In this document: piece after piece, positions 25,401-36,684 of the stretch
Position numbering within the stretch: position 1 is the first letter of the stretch
Layout of the letters: every line of letters begins with the position of its first letter
NCBI RefSeq assembly: GCF_035222275.1
Contig: NC_085883.1
Coordinates: forward strand, 2,604,001-2,668,000
Origin: Podospora bellae-mahoneyi
Taxonomy: Eukaryota > Ascomycota > Sordariomycetes > Sordariales > Podosporaceae
Reading direction: 5' to 3'
DNA length: 64,000 bases
Translations under genes and position numbers: made by a program
Notes under the pieces: model-generated
Seen by the model: only the letters and a program-made list of their open reading frames with translations
Told to the model about the DNA's origin: nothing
Database searches by the model: none

Positions 25401-25752
25401 AAAGCGGGAGCTAAACACAATCCGGAATCACTTTGTCATGGCCTGCAGGAGAGGGAGGAGAGGGGGAAGAAGCGGGGGAGGGGCTTCTGTCTCACTCGAT
25501 GAGTCCCGGCTCTTTTTTTCCCACCCTCCAATACAATGTCGTTGACCCCCTCAGCGGGGGAGCGGCTGCGTTTTCCCAGCAATAGTAGTTTGTTGCTATT
25601 CGTATAGCTGGGCAGGAAAACTTGCTGAATCTTACCCCTGATCGATCAGAGCACTAGGCATTTCCGCGGAGGACTATACTGCTATGTGTAGGTTTTGTCT
25701 CTCTTGAGGTCATAGTATCACCAGCTGCCAACAAATCTACCTAGTTGTAGTA
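19497..25752. other. Gene-poor region, left part
   Basis: More than 6 kb without a supportable gene. Many open frames of 60-230 codons exist on both strands because the GC content is moderate, but they overlap one another, often lack a true ATG and show no motifs or plausible splice partners. The best of these (23107-23691, plus) is listed under rejected items. The stretch next to 19497 is promoter of the aldolase gene. Composition drops sharply to AT-rich at the right end. Confidence 0.5.
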
Positions 25753-25849
25753 CTGTATAAACTCGAGGAATATGTCTTTTTCCCTGGCCAAACCCCCTGT
25801 TATATATGGGACCTGTGTCAACCGAGCCGATCAAACTACCTTCTGGGCT
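25753..25849 (+). repeat. Left terminal inverted repeat
   Basis: Matches the reverse complement of 27654-27750 over about 97 bp with about 20 mismatches, nearly all transitions. Confidence 0.8.
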
Positions 25850-26987
25850 ATTATTTTGTAGACCAATATTCTACTTTTCCTTAGTATTAAACTACTACAG
25901 CTACCTACTTGATACTTTAGCTTATTACTACTATAATATGTTTTCATTATTTTAGTACTACTACGTAGAGTTGTATACAGCTTTAAAAATATTTAATTTT
26001 ACCTAAATTTATTAATTAGATTATTTATATAAATTTTAATAATAAAATGCCTTGTTAATTAATTTAAATATTAATTCCGGTAGATTTAAAAGTATAATAT
26101 ATAACGACTAAAGTACTAAAGCTAAATATTATAAGCTTCTAAGCTATAGTTAAGGGAATCACACCAAGTTTAGGAGTCCGACTAACTATAGTTTAAAAAG
26201 CTTTACTTCAAAAATATTATTTAGAGCCGCTTATTTTTTTTAAATTACTTTACAATTTAATTTGTATTATTTTTCATACCATATAATTATTTTGTTTACT
26301 GAATTTTATATTTTTACAATAACGGAATATATTTAATTACCTTTTTTAATTATCATTTCTATAGAAAAATTAACTCTTTCAAACAACTCTATATTTTCTT
26401 TTACTAAAGACTTTCTTAAAAAACATTACTCTTGTATGCCTCTGGTATTTAGATTGCAAATTATCTTGAAAAGCTTTTTAAAAACTTTTTTCTGAGATTC
26501 TCCTTATAAAGCCTTTTAGGAAACCTCTTGAAGAGCTTTTTACCTAGACTTTTTAACTGGAAAGTTACAATAGTAATAATTATGATTAAAAGTTAAGTTA
26601 TTTCCATAAGATTCTTAGTAAATAGTATTATGACAATTTTAGAAAAATAGTTTAAAAATAAAATTACATTATAGAAAATAATGAGTAGATTTATCTATTT
26701 ATTTTTTTTTTAATTTGATACATAGCTAATTGTTTTATTAAATTCTCTTCATTTTAAGCTAATAGTTAAAATTTATTTATTATTTGTTAATTTTATTATA
26801 TAATGGAATGACTTTGTTAGTAATAACTGAAACTTTAATTATATGCTAATTTTAATCTTTTTTTTATTTGAAAACGTTCTATTTAAATTAAAAGCAATAT
26901 TTAAAAACCTTCAAATTAAAAAAGTATTTAAGTAGTAACACTATATTTACTATATTTATAAATGTATTTAAACTCAAAGTAATTATT

Positions 26988-27295
26988 GGTTTGGGTTGCA
27001 GCTACAGGCCTAAGGGTATGTGTAAGGAAGTGGGCTCACGGAGGATTCGGGGGTTCAGGTGTCATGTATAAAAAGCAGTCTGCTTCTCGCATTCTATTTT
27101 AGACAAGACATCGACTTTTATATCTTCAAATTTTGTGCCTTGCACGCGTGCATGCAATTTTGGCCCTCTGATCAGGCTAATCCGGTGCTTATTATGTAAC
27201 CTGCGAGCCTATAGCGTCTTTTCCTTGTCCTACGTGAAGTGCGGCTTGCGAGTGAGTCACTGTCACGCAGGTGCATTTATTTAGAGACCTGTTGA
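26988..27295. other. GC-balanced island inside the AT-rich transposon
   Basis: In contrast to the flanking DNA, this roughly 300-bp stretch has ordinary composition with intact CpG and CpA dinucleotides, for example CTCACGGAGGATTCGGGGG and GCACGCGTGCATGC. It contains a TATAAAAAG at about 27068 and no open frame of note. It may be a captured or later inserted unique segment that escaped RIP. Borders are approximate because they are judged by composition. Confidence 0.55.
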
Positions 27296-27653
27296 GGGAA
27301 TATTTGTGGTGTTGTAGTTGTTTTGTATGTTTTTTCACTATTTCATTATTAATTATAACTATAAGAGTTGAGTGATTATTTAGAAAAGTTACTTGTAGTA
27401 GACTATAATGAAAGCTTAATTCTTTTAAAGATATTATGAACATTACTTTGCTAGTTAAATTAATCTATAATTTACTAGTTATGTGATATTGATAAATATA
27501 AAATTTATTTTAAGCATTTATTAATAGCTTTATATATTTTAAAATAAATAAGTCTAGTGTATTTATGTTTTTACTTATAGGTTTACTTACAGCTAGTTTT
27601 TATAGATTTTTTAGCGTAACCAGCTGAATTTTTACCGATTTGTACCTATAGAA

Positions 27654-27750
27654 AGTCCGGAAAGCAGTTCAATTGGTTCGGTTGATATAGGTCCCATATA
27701 TAAAAGCAGGTTTAGCTGAGGAGAAAGATGTATTTCTCGAGTTTATACAG
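27654..27750 (-). repeat. Right terminal inverted repeat
   Basis: Partner of 25753-25849. It ends in GTTTATACAG, the complement of the left terminus. Confidence 0.8.
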
Positions 27751-30089
27751 CAATTTCTTTCCACCGGCAGGCAATTTGTCACAAACAACTGCTCCCCGCT
27801 TTGTCTATATACACTATATCCCACCGCGCCCCGCTTCGGCGTCTAATGTCCCACAGGCCGACTGACGTTGACAAATGCTTCGGGTTTCGCACGGAATGTG
27901 GATAGACAATAAACTCGGGGGCTCCGCTGAATCGGGGCCGAAAGTGTACCCACCTTTTCCCCTCCGCAAGTTTGACGGGTAATGACTAAGATTAACGCAA
28001 TGACGGCCGGGGATATTTGATGACGGGGAATGGTTAGGTAATACCCGATCCTATTTTCAATGTTTACGGGTCAGAGGGAAAAGTTGTTTGCACTGTAGAG
28101 GGAGATGGAAGAAAAATTTTGATGACAGGACACGGCAGGCCCGGGCTGGACCTGAGTCTTCCGGACCCCTGTGAATGACGGGTTTGTTGCCCACCGGCAT
28201 CGGGGCGGCAGTTTTCTCTGGGCAGAGTGTGGGGGTTTTCTTACAGCACATTCATTCATCAACGCCGTTGTCAAAGTTGAGACTGGTGGCGGCGGCAAAC
28301 GTGAATTTCTTTTTTTTCTTTAGTGAAAGAGTGCATCATGCAAGTGAACATCGGCAGCTAGACTTTTTCTGTCTTCAACCCCCCCTTGCGTAGCCGCTTT
28401 TCTTACTCAGGGGTAAGCAAGACAAGGCAGTCAGTCTGGGATATTCCTAATGAGGAAGTTGGTCTTTTTTTGCTGCTTTTTTAATCTCAGATGTTTTCAG
28501 ACAAGGAAGTGCTACTAGGACAACCGCCCCCACGGTCACGACAGGAATGCCCGACGGGAGCCGACGTCATGGGGCGTGGGTTGGTGCTAATTTTTTTTTC
28601 TTTCGAAATATTCTCGTCGGGCAAGAATGCAGAAAGGGCTGGGTATGGGACAGGGATTTGGACTTGACATTGATATTTAGCTATGAGATACCCATTGTCA
28701 GAATTATCATGAGGCTGCGGTGCGGGCTCCTGTCAACCTAATCACACATGGGAGTGTGCAGAAGGGGGAAGCAAGTTTTCTTCACCGGTGAGAATGATGA
28801 TCACCTCATCAGACAAGGGGGTTTGGGAGTCAATCGCCGATGATGGCTTTCATCATCACTTTGTAGTAGGTTGGATGTACCCACTACCTATTTACATCGA
28901 GAGCGTAGTTGGGCTCATTTGTTGGGACGACAACTTCCCTCAGCCTTGCGTGGGACGACCGCACTACTTACATCTAGTACTGCCCAGGTACCTACCGTAG
29001 CCGACAAGTCTCTCCAAGTACCTCCCAGAAAACCGGCCCCTGAAGAGAATAAGCTCGTAACCATTTCTGCAGGTCCGGTGACCCCCAATTTCTTGTCTAG
29101 TCCCGTCATCGTGACTGGCTGTGTCCCCGGTGACTAGGGCATCTTCCTTGGTACTCAGCCTGCCGGAACCAGGTTTGGGCCAAGTATGGGAAGTGCCGAT
29201 CTTGAAAGGGAGAAATTGTGACACGGCATCATTGTGCTGTTGGGGATGGGGGATCTGCTGATGGGTGTTGCTTCTGCCCGGTCTTACATTGTGAGAACAT
29301 GACAGGTCGGGATAAGGAAGTGTCAGAGAAGTAGACAGGTCAGAGCAAGGAATTATGTGGGTACCAGGCTTAGTGAGAGGGGGAAGGTTGGGATTGGTTG
29401 GGGAGGCTTGCTGTGGCAACCGAGGGGAGAGCGAAATAAATAAGGGAATTAGGGGTGAAAAGGGGTTAAAGTAGCTGTGGAGTGTGGGAGGTGGTGAGTG
29501 GTGAGTCGCTTTACAAGCAAAGCACACCAACTTTAGGGGTGTACCTAAATTACTAGCGAATGTACAACAGATCTGTTTATCATTATTCTCTATCATCTTT
29601 ACTACTCTTTTATTTTTTGTAATGAGTTCCCACTTGGAAGTTCTCAGTGTTCCTTGCCGTAGTCACTGCCACCGCTGTGGGCTTGCCGGCCTTTAAGTCA
29701 GTCATCATGTCCACAAATTTAAAGAAAGACGGCAGCAAACAACAGGCAGATTATTTCATACCTTAATTCTACCATGGACGGACCCATCCAAAGTATATCC
29801 TTGATTTTTCTTTTAGTCAGCCAAACAATCTTGAGTTCTCATATGCGAACCTACCAAGTCGACTTCGGAAGCCACCTGGAAGAGCACACCTCCTATCACC
29901 ACAACACGATGCTAACAACCCCTCCAAGTTGCAATTATTCTTACAAGTTTTTTTGAGGCCTCAAGTCCTTCTATTGCATTCAACTAGTCAAATGTTTTTT
30001 TGCAGATGAAGAGGCGTTAACCTTGCATCACCACACTTAACCCTACCTCACACCCAACCTTCAACCCCAAACCCCACTCAACCTACACC
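27751..30089. other. Gene-poor region between transposon and MITE
   Basis: Moderate GC returns directly after the transposon. I see no gene; the open frame 28964-29596 (minus) is low-complexity Ser/Pro/Leu sequence without motifs. Confidence 0.5.
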
Positions 30090-30098
30090 TTACATATG
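30090..30098. repeat. Left target-site duplication of the MITE (9 bp)
   Basis: TTACATATG directly precedes the left inverted repeat and is repeated exactly at 30598-30606. Confidence 0.8.
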
Positions 30099-30597
30099 GG
30101 GCGCGGCTAGGAGCAGGCATTATTTTTCCCTGAAGACAGGCACGCTAATTAGATATAGAAGGCTTTCTTGCAAAAGCTCAAATCAACCAAAAACACTGTA
30201 AAAACTAGCCTCAGAAATGCAAGCTTACTCAAACTATAATTTTAAAGATAAGGCATCTATTAATAACCCTTATACTACTACCCTCACCACCACCTTTATC
30301 TCATTACAATTCTCACCACAACCCTTACTACAACCTTCACCACAACCCTACCACAACCCTACCACAACCTTTACTATAAGCTACCTACTTTAAAGCGCAT
30401 AAGTAAGTAATAAAATACAAAGAAATGTGGAAAAAAGATACATTGCAGAATACACACCTGTTTTTATCCACGTTTTCGGCTATAGTAATGCTTAAAGACT
30501 TTTGAGAGAGTTTAAAGGTCATTTGTGGAGCCTTATTCCCAGATGTGGCTAGCTGCCTATCTTCAGGGAAAAAATGCGCCTGTCCCTAGCCGGACCC
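30099..30597. mobile_element. Non-autonomous MITE with terminal inverted repeats, 499 bp
   Basis: The termini are inverted copies of about 50 bp: 30099-30148 against the complement of 30548-30597. Both start GGG, share CGGCTAGG, CAGGC and TTTTTCCCTGAAGA, and agree at about 80 percent of positions. Perfect 9-bp direct duplications TTACATATG flank the element. There is no open frame. A 9-bp duplication is typical of Mutator-like elements, so this is probably a MULE-derived MITE. The interior holds a Pro-codon-like tandem repeat listed separately. Confidence 0.82.
30273..30375. repeat. Degenerate CCACAACCCTA tandem repeat inside the MITE
   Basis: Repeated units of the form ACCACAACCCT(A/T) occur with variation; the last copies near 30335-30370 are almost identical. 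Confidence 0.65.
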
Positions 30598-30606
30598 TTA
30601 CATATG
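30598..30606. repeat. Right target-site duplication of the MITE (9 bp)
   Basis: TTACATATG follows the right inverted repeat and is identical to 30090-30098. Confidence 0.8.
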
Positions 30607-30649
30607 CCCATCTTCCACCATCCCCACCATCAACCAGTAATACCTCACC

Positions 30650-30747
30650 GGGTGACTAGTCTAGTGGTCAGGACGCTTCGTTGTGGTTGTTCGCAATAAC
30701 ATCACATACGATCCGAAGAAACCCCGGTTCGATTCCGGGGTCGCCCA
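30650..30747 (+). tRNA. tRNA-His (anticodon GTG) with a 26-nt intron
   Basis: The acceptor stem pairs GGGTGAC (30650-30656) with GTCGCCC (30740-30746), and the discriminator is A30747. The anticodon stem CTTCG pairs with CGAAG (30714-30718). The loop TTGTGG places anticodon GTG at 30683-30685. The T arm is CCCGG-TTCGATT-CCGGG. The intron 30687-30712 sits directly after position 37, the canonical nuclear tRNA intron site. The gene starts 43 bp beyond the MITE target duplication. Confidence 0.9.
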
Positions 30748-32231
30748 ATATCTTTTGGCAATTCTGCCTCACATCAGCGTTTTTTCTTTTTTCTCTCTCT
30801 CTCTCTCTCCATTTTTGTTTTCACATCAGTGAAAAACTTTTACTTTTGCGTTCAGCAATGCCATAAACGTGGACCGACCGGGAAGAGAGAGGTGATACAT
30901 CACTCTTACTTACTCCATAGCCCAGAAGCAGGAGGAAGCTGAAAGAGCATCGAATGGGAAGCCCAGAGGCTTTGGAGAACAAGATGATCAATCCTACCTT
31001 CCTATGCTGTTCTCTATCGATGGCTAGAACCAAGGCATGCCGGATGGACAAAACGGCAGACTTCATGGTGAATCATTTTATTATGGAAAAGACTTTTCCA
31101 ACTACCGCAACTAGATGACACTTGTAAGGGGTAACCCATTTTCCCAACCGCCGAAGACGGGTATCACAAAATGTAGTGAACTACCTATCTTGGGATGGCG
31201 AAACACGACGGTTGATACTGAACGTTGGTTGACCTCAGGCCTGTCTCTAGACTATGATGGCATAGCTTGAATGTAAAGGGATGCCTACCTCAGAGTTGGA
31301 AAGATTCAAGACAACGCGGCGCAACCTCCAACACATCACACAAAGCACTCAGACGATCCAAACATACAGTAATCCCTTTAATTCCTTGTCATAATCCTAG
31401 CATACAGTTATACACATGCCCAAAGCATAATATATAGATAGTAAGTTGCGGAACCCATCTTCGACGAGACCTCCTTTTTCCAAGCCGCGCAACCACCGCA
31501 GCCTCCAAAAGTCTTTCTCGTCTCCTCGCTGTCAACCCATCATCAATCGACAGCATCATCTGGCTTCCTTACTATTCCGTCACCGTCCTATCCCTCTGCC
31601 TTTTTGTTTTGTCCGCTCAACAACAATGGGCAAGCTCATTCCCAATACATCCAACAACCGGCAAGCCAAGCCCAATGAGCAGAGCAAAAGGCCTGCCATA
31701 GTTAATCCCGTCATCTGGTCTCTTGCGCCCCTCTCCCCTTCCCGTGATAATGATTGCCCCCTTTTCTGTCCCGTCAACTGCTGGACACGAACCACGCGAA
31801 CCGATCAAACCAAATTGACCAGTTGGATAACAAAAAAACGAAAAAAAAGGGGGGACAGCCAACCAACCCAAACACCAACTACAGATAAGTCAAACATCAC
31901 AAGCCAAAAAAAATTCCACCTAACACCCGCTCACTCCTTCCCACCCTGGCTTGCTATACCCCCCCACCCCCCCCCCTCTTGAAAGATATGCTCGTAACGT
32001 TATTGTTGCCTCCTACCAATGGTGTCTCTTGCGGATGAGACAGACAGCGCGCCCCATGCAAATGCTAGAGTTGTTGATCACAAGCCCGTCGAAAGAAAGG
32101 AGATAAGAGAAACCCAACCCAAGACCCATAAAGAAAGGCCCAAGATGTGCCATATGCGAAGAAGAGGATCGAGACAGAAATGGGTATCACGCGGAGGAGG
32201 AGCGCGGAATGAAATGGGAGTATGAACCAAA
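30748..32231. other. Intergenic region downstream of tRNA-His
   Basis: A CT microsatellite lies at about 30792-30811. The open frame 31446-31982 (plus) is low-complexity and lacks motifs. The right end is 3' flank of the Dbf4-like gene. No gene is supported. Confidence 0.5.
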
Positions 32232-34280
32232 TTACCACTCGTCGTTGTCAACTTCGTGTCTGTGACGGGGACGGCGTTTGAGAAGTGCGAGGAGGGCATC
32301 GAGCTGAACCCAGTTGTCGTCATTTTCTGCAAACTTGCGATGCTTGCGGGTAAGAATATGCTAGGTTGCGTCAGCATTGCTTCACAGCAAAACAACATCA
32401 TAATAAAATACTTACCTCGTCAAAATCATCAAACTTATCCATGCAGTTCTCGCAATACCCTGGCTTGGGATCACGCTTCTGTCTTTGTGCAACGGGCAAA
32501 CTGACGGTTCTACGCAGCTTCTCTCTCTGTTTCGCCGCCTCCTCTTCATCGACAGTTTCGAGCTTGCGGTGTGTAGCTCTGCTAGCACTCGCAGACCGGA
32601 CAAACGTGGTGCTATCGTGGCTCATCTCAGCCATGCGGCGCGAGCTCAAGTCCTGGGACACAGCAGGGGGACCGGCCTTCGCCAGCACCTTACGTTGCAA
32701 CCCGTGGATCTCCTTACTGGTGCCCGCCTTGGCACCTAGCACACCACTAGTGGAGGAGATCATCTGGGAGCGGATGGCCGATGTTACGGCGGATTGCTGG
32801 AGACCAGACGCAACGGGCTCGCCAGCAAGGAGACGGCCTGCCTTTGCATGGCTCATAAAGGCGTTCTGGGTGCGGAACTCCATCTGGGGAGGGTTGGAAA
32901 CCCTAGATCGATCCAACGCATCAGCCGCGGCGACTGGCGGGGTGCCTCTGTTTTGCCCGTCTTCCATCACGGCGAGAGTCCGCTTTCCTGTAGCGGGCTT
33001 GGGTGCTGGCACTTCTGGAGGCTGAAGTTTGGCAGCATTTTCGGCCGCAGCTGCCTTGGCGGCGCGCTCCTTTGCTTTCGTCTTTTCGCGGTTCTCCTTT
33101 TCTGGGACCTCATAATCCTGCACAAATGGGCACCGGCCAGCAGAAGCTACACGGAACTGCGGCCACTCTCCATCCTTCTTATCGGCAACCTTGGCATATT
33201 CGCGGGCCATGACCGGTTTCGTCTTCTCTTCCATATCGTAAATGTAGATATACGGGCCCTTGAAGTGATGCATCTCCTTGGTAGCAACCGTCGGATCACG
33301 ATCTGACGGGCCATGTACCCGCTCCTGCTGAAGAAGTTGACGAAGGTTAGATCGATCCGTCGTTTTGCCGGTCCCTGTGCGGCCATGGTTGGTGCTTTTG
33401 TGCGGCTCCGCCTCCAATGCTTCAAGAAATCTTGTGAGCTTGTCGACCGACCATAACTTCATTTTCATGTCCTGAGCGCGGAGCAAGATGTCTGTGCTGC
33501 GTGACTTTTGTGGTTTGGCATCCTGCCCTGGGACTGGCATCCTCCGACTCGTATCAAACACAAGCTTCCTCCTCACAGGAGGTGCCTCCGCAACACGATT
33601 TAACAGCGATGGGTCTATCGTCTTTGGCTGCTCGGAGCCATGGGATTCGGCGGCATTTTCCTGATCATGGGCCGAGCTTTTTTCGGCACGGGGGATCGGC
33701 CGGGTGGTGATAACGTGAGTCACATCGATCGAGAAGAACTTTTCCTCACGCTGTTCCAAGTGGCACGTTAGTCTCTCAGGCTCAACTGATCCGAGTCTCA
33801 AACACCATCACTTACAGCACCAAGGTTAGTGACCCGCTTGGCCAATCTGGACCGCTGCTCATCAGGAACACTCTCAAAATAAAAGACCCAGGTCGGGAAG
33901 CGAGCGCTGTAGGTGGCCCTCCACTCGGCGAGCTCCAATTGAGAAGCCTTTTCAACGGCTCCCTGTGAAGTCTTTTGCGAGGTGGTGACAGCAGCGCGGG
34001 TGGTGGTTCCTCTGTGGACGATAGTTCGGGATGGTTTCGTTCGGCTGGGGGATGCGACACCGCGCTCGATCATCTGGCGCTTTGCTGGTGGAGGTTGGCC
34101 ATAAGGCTCCTCCCTAAGGAGCTCAGCATGGGAGCGAACCTTTTTGGCACCATTGAGGGCGGCCGAGGTACGCATAGGCGAATTGGCGACATTGGGATTA
34201 TTTGAAAGAGGAACTCTCCTGACGGTCGACATGGCAGAGAGCTGGTGGAAGGGGGCGGGCGATAGAGATACTGCGGCCAT
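32232..34280 (-). CDS. Dbf4/Dfp1/NimO-like regulatory subunit of the Cdc7 replication kinase
   Basis: Exons 34280-33816, 33750-32416 and 32360-32232 with introns of 65 and 55 nt; about 642 aa. The C-terminus carries the Dbf4-type zinc finger: Cys588 and Cys591 (GYCENC), then His601 and His607 (HILTRKH), spacing C-x2-C-x9-H-x5-H, restored exactly by the last splice. Motif M is around KLWSVDKLTRFL and PYIYIYDM; the N-terminal BRCT-like motif N spans the first intron (WVFYFESVP to DVTHVITTRP). The protein binds and activates the Cdc7/Hsk1 kinase, which phosphorylates MCM to fire replication origins in the nucleus. Start ATG 34280 gives MAAVSLSPAPFHQ; an alternative in-frame ATG is at 34232 (MSTVRRVPL). 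Divergent from the Icp55 gene. Confidence 0.88.
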
Positions 34281-35117
34281 ACGAAAGCCCACTCAACATG
34301 CTAAGGGGCAGTCTGTTTGATGTTGGGTGAGGTATGGGAAGGAAAAGGGCGGTCGTGGTCGCGGTCTTGTGCGAGAGTGCGAGTCGGATGTGGAGGGGCT
34401 GGGTGCTGGCAGCAACGACCGTCCAACGCGGGCTGGAGTGTGGACGTGCGTGCACACCAAAAATGGACGCGTCGACTGATGGAGCCGGAAAATGGCGACG
34501 CGTTGGGAGTTGAGGACTTGAGAGAAGCCCTGGAGCTGGAGGGATGGATGAGGAAACACCACAGACCTTCAATGGCTCAAAGATTGCCCGGAAGCAGTCT
34601 TCAAACCAAGGTCTATCAAAGTGAAGGTGTGTCGGCAACTGGGGCGTTTCTCGGTGTGTGTGGAAAAGGTCGCGCAATCTAAAAAGCAGCGGCAAGTCAA
34701 CATCAGTGTCCAAGCTTTTCCCGCGACTAAGCCCACTTTGAGTTCAGCACAACAAACTTGGGTCCACCGACGCGGCTGCCAACTGCCCCTCTCTGTCGCG
34801 CACGGCAACGCCCCCCAGTTGCATATCCACTGCCACTTGTCGGCACTGCCAACCTCGACATCTTCAAGCTTGGCACAGCCCATCTGACGACATTGTTCAA
34901 GATCCAGCTTTCCTATCTGGACTGTGAGATACTCTTGAGAATTTCTTGAGTTGCGAAGAATAGCGTGTTGTGAGAAGGCATTGGGTGTGGAATTTTGAGA
35001 TATGCCCACGTTCTTTGTGTGGATTTCATTTGCTGAGATGTTCTAAATTCTCTCTCGCCTATCAAAGCCTCATCTCATCCACCAAAGCTCACAAGACCAC
35101 TACAAAAAAGAGACATC
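34281..35117. promoter_or_regulatory. Shared divergent promoter of the Dbf4-like and Icp55-like genes
   Basis: About 840 bp between the two starts, with pyrimidine-rich runs on the coding side before 35118. Open frames here lack motifs. Confidence 0.45.
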
Positions 35118-36684
35118 ATGAGATTATCAAGAGGCAGAGCTGCCTTACGGCAACTGAGTCTGGTCTCATCCCCAAATAGACACCAAATATACCGACCATT
35201 CCAACAATCCCTCACCCTTACCGGTGCAAGATTAAAACCTTTTCGCAACTATGCCACCTCAGTCTCAGCAGCCGATCTAGAATTCGGCCAACCCGTCTAT
35301 GAGACACACCCTCACATTCTCAAACCAGGCGAAAGTATGTAAACAACCTCACACGCTCACAAATATATACACTAACTTTTTTCTCTCAGTAACCCAAGGC
35401 ATCACCGCCCGCGAATACGCCTCCCGCCGCTCTCGCCTAGCCCTCTCCCTCCCTCCCGACGGCGTGGCTCTCCTCGCCGCCGCCGACCTCAAATACCGCT
35501 CCGGCGCCGTCTTCTACCCCTACCGTCAAGACTCCAACTTCCTCTACCTCACCGGCTTCCTCGAGCCCGAATCCCTCGCCGTAATCCGCAAAACTGGCCC
35601 CGGCCCTGACGACTATCTGTTTTCCCTCTTCTGCCGCCCCAAAGACCCCCGCGCAGAACAATGGTCCGGCCCCTGGTCCGGCCTCTCGGCAGCAGAAGAC
35701 GTCTTCAACGCAGACAACAGCTACGACATCTCCCGCGCCTCCACCACCCTCCCCTCCCTCCTCCGCGGCGCCTCCAAAATCTTCACCGACATCCCCCCCT
35801 CGCTCACCACCCCTTCCAACATCGGGCCCCTCCTCAAATCCCTCTCCCTGCCCACCTCCCCCTTACAAACCCTAGTCAACACCCTCCGCGCGATAAAATC
35901 CCCCGCCGAAGTCGCTGCCATGCGCCACGCCGGCCAGGTCTCGGGCAGGGTGATCACCTCGGCCATGCGCCGCCCCTGGACCCTAGAAAAAGACATCCAC
36001 GCCTACCTCGACTACGGCTTCACGCAGCACGGCCTCAGCGGGCCAGCCTATGTCCCTGTTGTTGCTGGCGCAAGCAGAGGTTGCATGATCCACTATGTGC
36101 ATAACACGTCCGACCTGCCCGCCAACTCCACCGTGCTGGTCGATGCGGGGGGTGAGTACGGGTACTACGTCACTGACATCACGCGGACCTGGCCGGTGTC
36201 TGGAAAATTCTCCCCTGCTCAAAAAGACCTCTACAATGCTGTGCTTACCGTTCAGAGGCAGTGCGTGGCGCTGTGCAGGGAGAACGCGGGGGTTAGTCTG
36301 GATGAGATCCACCGCGCGGCGGAGAATGGGTTGAGGGAGCAGCTGGCGTTGTTGGGGTTTGAGGGCTTGACAGCGGGGACGAAGAGGTGGACGGTGCAGG
36401 GAGGGGAGGATCTGATGGATGTGCTGTTTCCTCATCATGTCGGGCATTATGTCGGGTTGGATGTTCATGATGTTCCCGGGTATGGACGGTCGGTGGCGTT
36501 GAAGAAGGGACACTGCGTGACGGTGGAGCCCGGGGTATATGTACCGGATGATGAGAGGTTTCCCAAGCATTTTAGGGGGTTGGCGGTCAGGATTGAGGAT
36601 AGTGTTGCGGTGGATGAGGAGGGGCCGCATGTGCTTACGACCGAAGCGGTTAAGGAGGTCGAGGATATTGAAGCGCTGAGGTAG
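35118..36684 (+). CDS. icp55: Mitochondrial Xaa-Pro aminopeptidase, Icp55/XPNPEP3-like
   Basis: Exons 35118-35334 and 35390-36684 with a 55-nt intron; about 503 aa. The first 46 residues are Arg/Ser-rich without acids, a mitochondrial presequence. The aminopeptidase P N-domain begins at PHILKPGEITQGITAREY and the creatinase-fold catalytic domain follows. Metal ligands lie at Asp324 (VDAGGEYG), Asp335 (TDITRTWP), the HHVGHYVG histidine (422/425), the Glu of VEPGVY and the Glu of VRIEDS. Icp55 removes one residue from precursors after MPP cleavage, stabilising mitochondrial proteins under the N-end rule. Length and presequence favour Icp55 over cytosolic Xaa-Pro peptidases. Third-position C is strongly favoured in the first half of exon 2. 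Confidence 0.87.

Larger units (their letters stand above)
25753..27750. mobile_element. RIP-degenerated terminal-inverted-repeat DNA transposon (about 2.0 kb)
   Basis: The ends are inverted copies of about 97 bp: 25753-25849 on the plus strand and 27654-27750 on the minus strand, both starting CTGTATAAACTCGAG and sharing TTATATATGGGACCT and TCAACCGA internally. Most mismatches between the arms are transitions, as expected from repeat-induced point mutation. The body is extremely AT-rich with stops in all frames, so no transposase is readable. Length and end structure fit a Tc1/mariner- or Fot1-like class II element, but the family cannot be named. Flanking dinucleotides are TA on the left and CA on the right, so no clean target duplication is visible. 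Confidence 0.75.

Noticed and set aside
28964-29596. 210-codon minus-strand open frame
   Set aside because: Pro/Ser/Leu low-complexity sequence with no recognisable fold.
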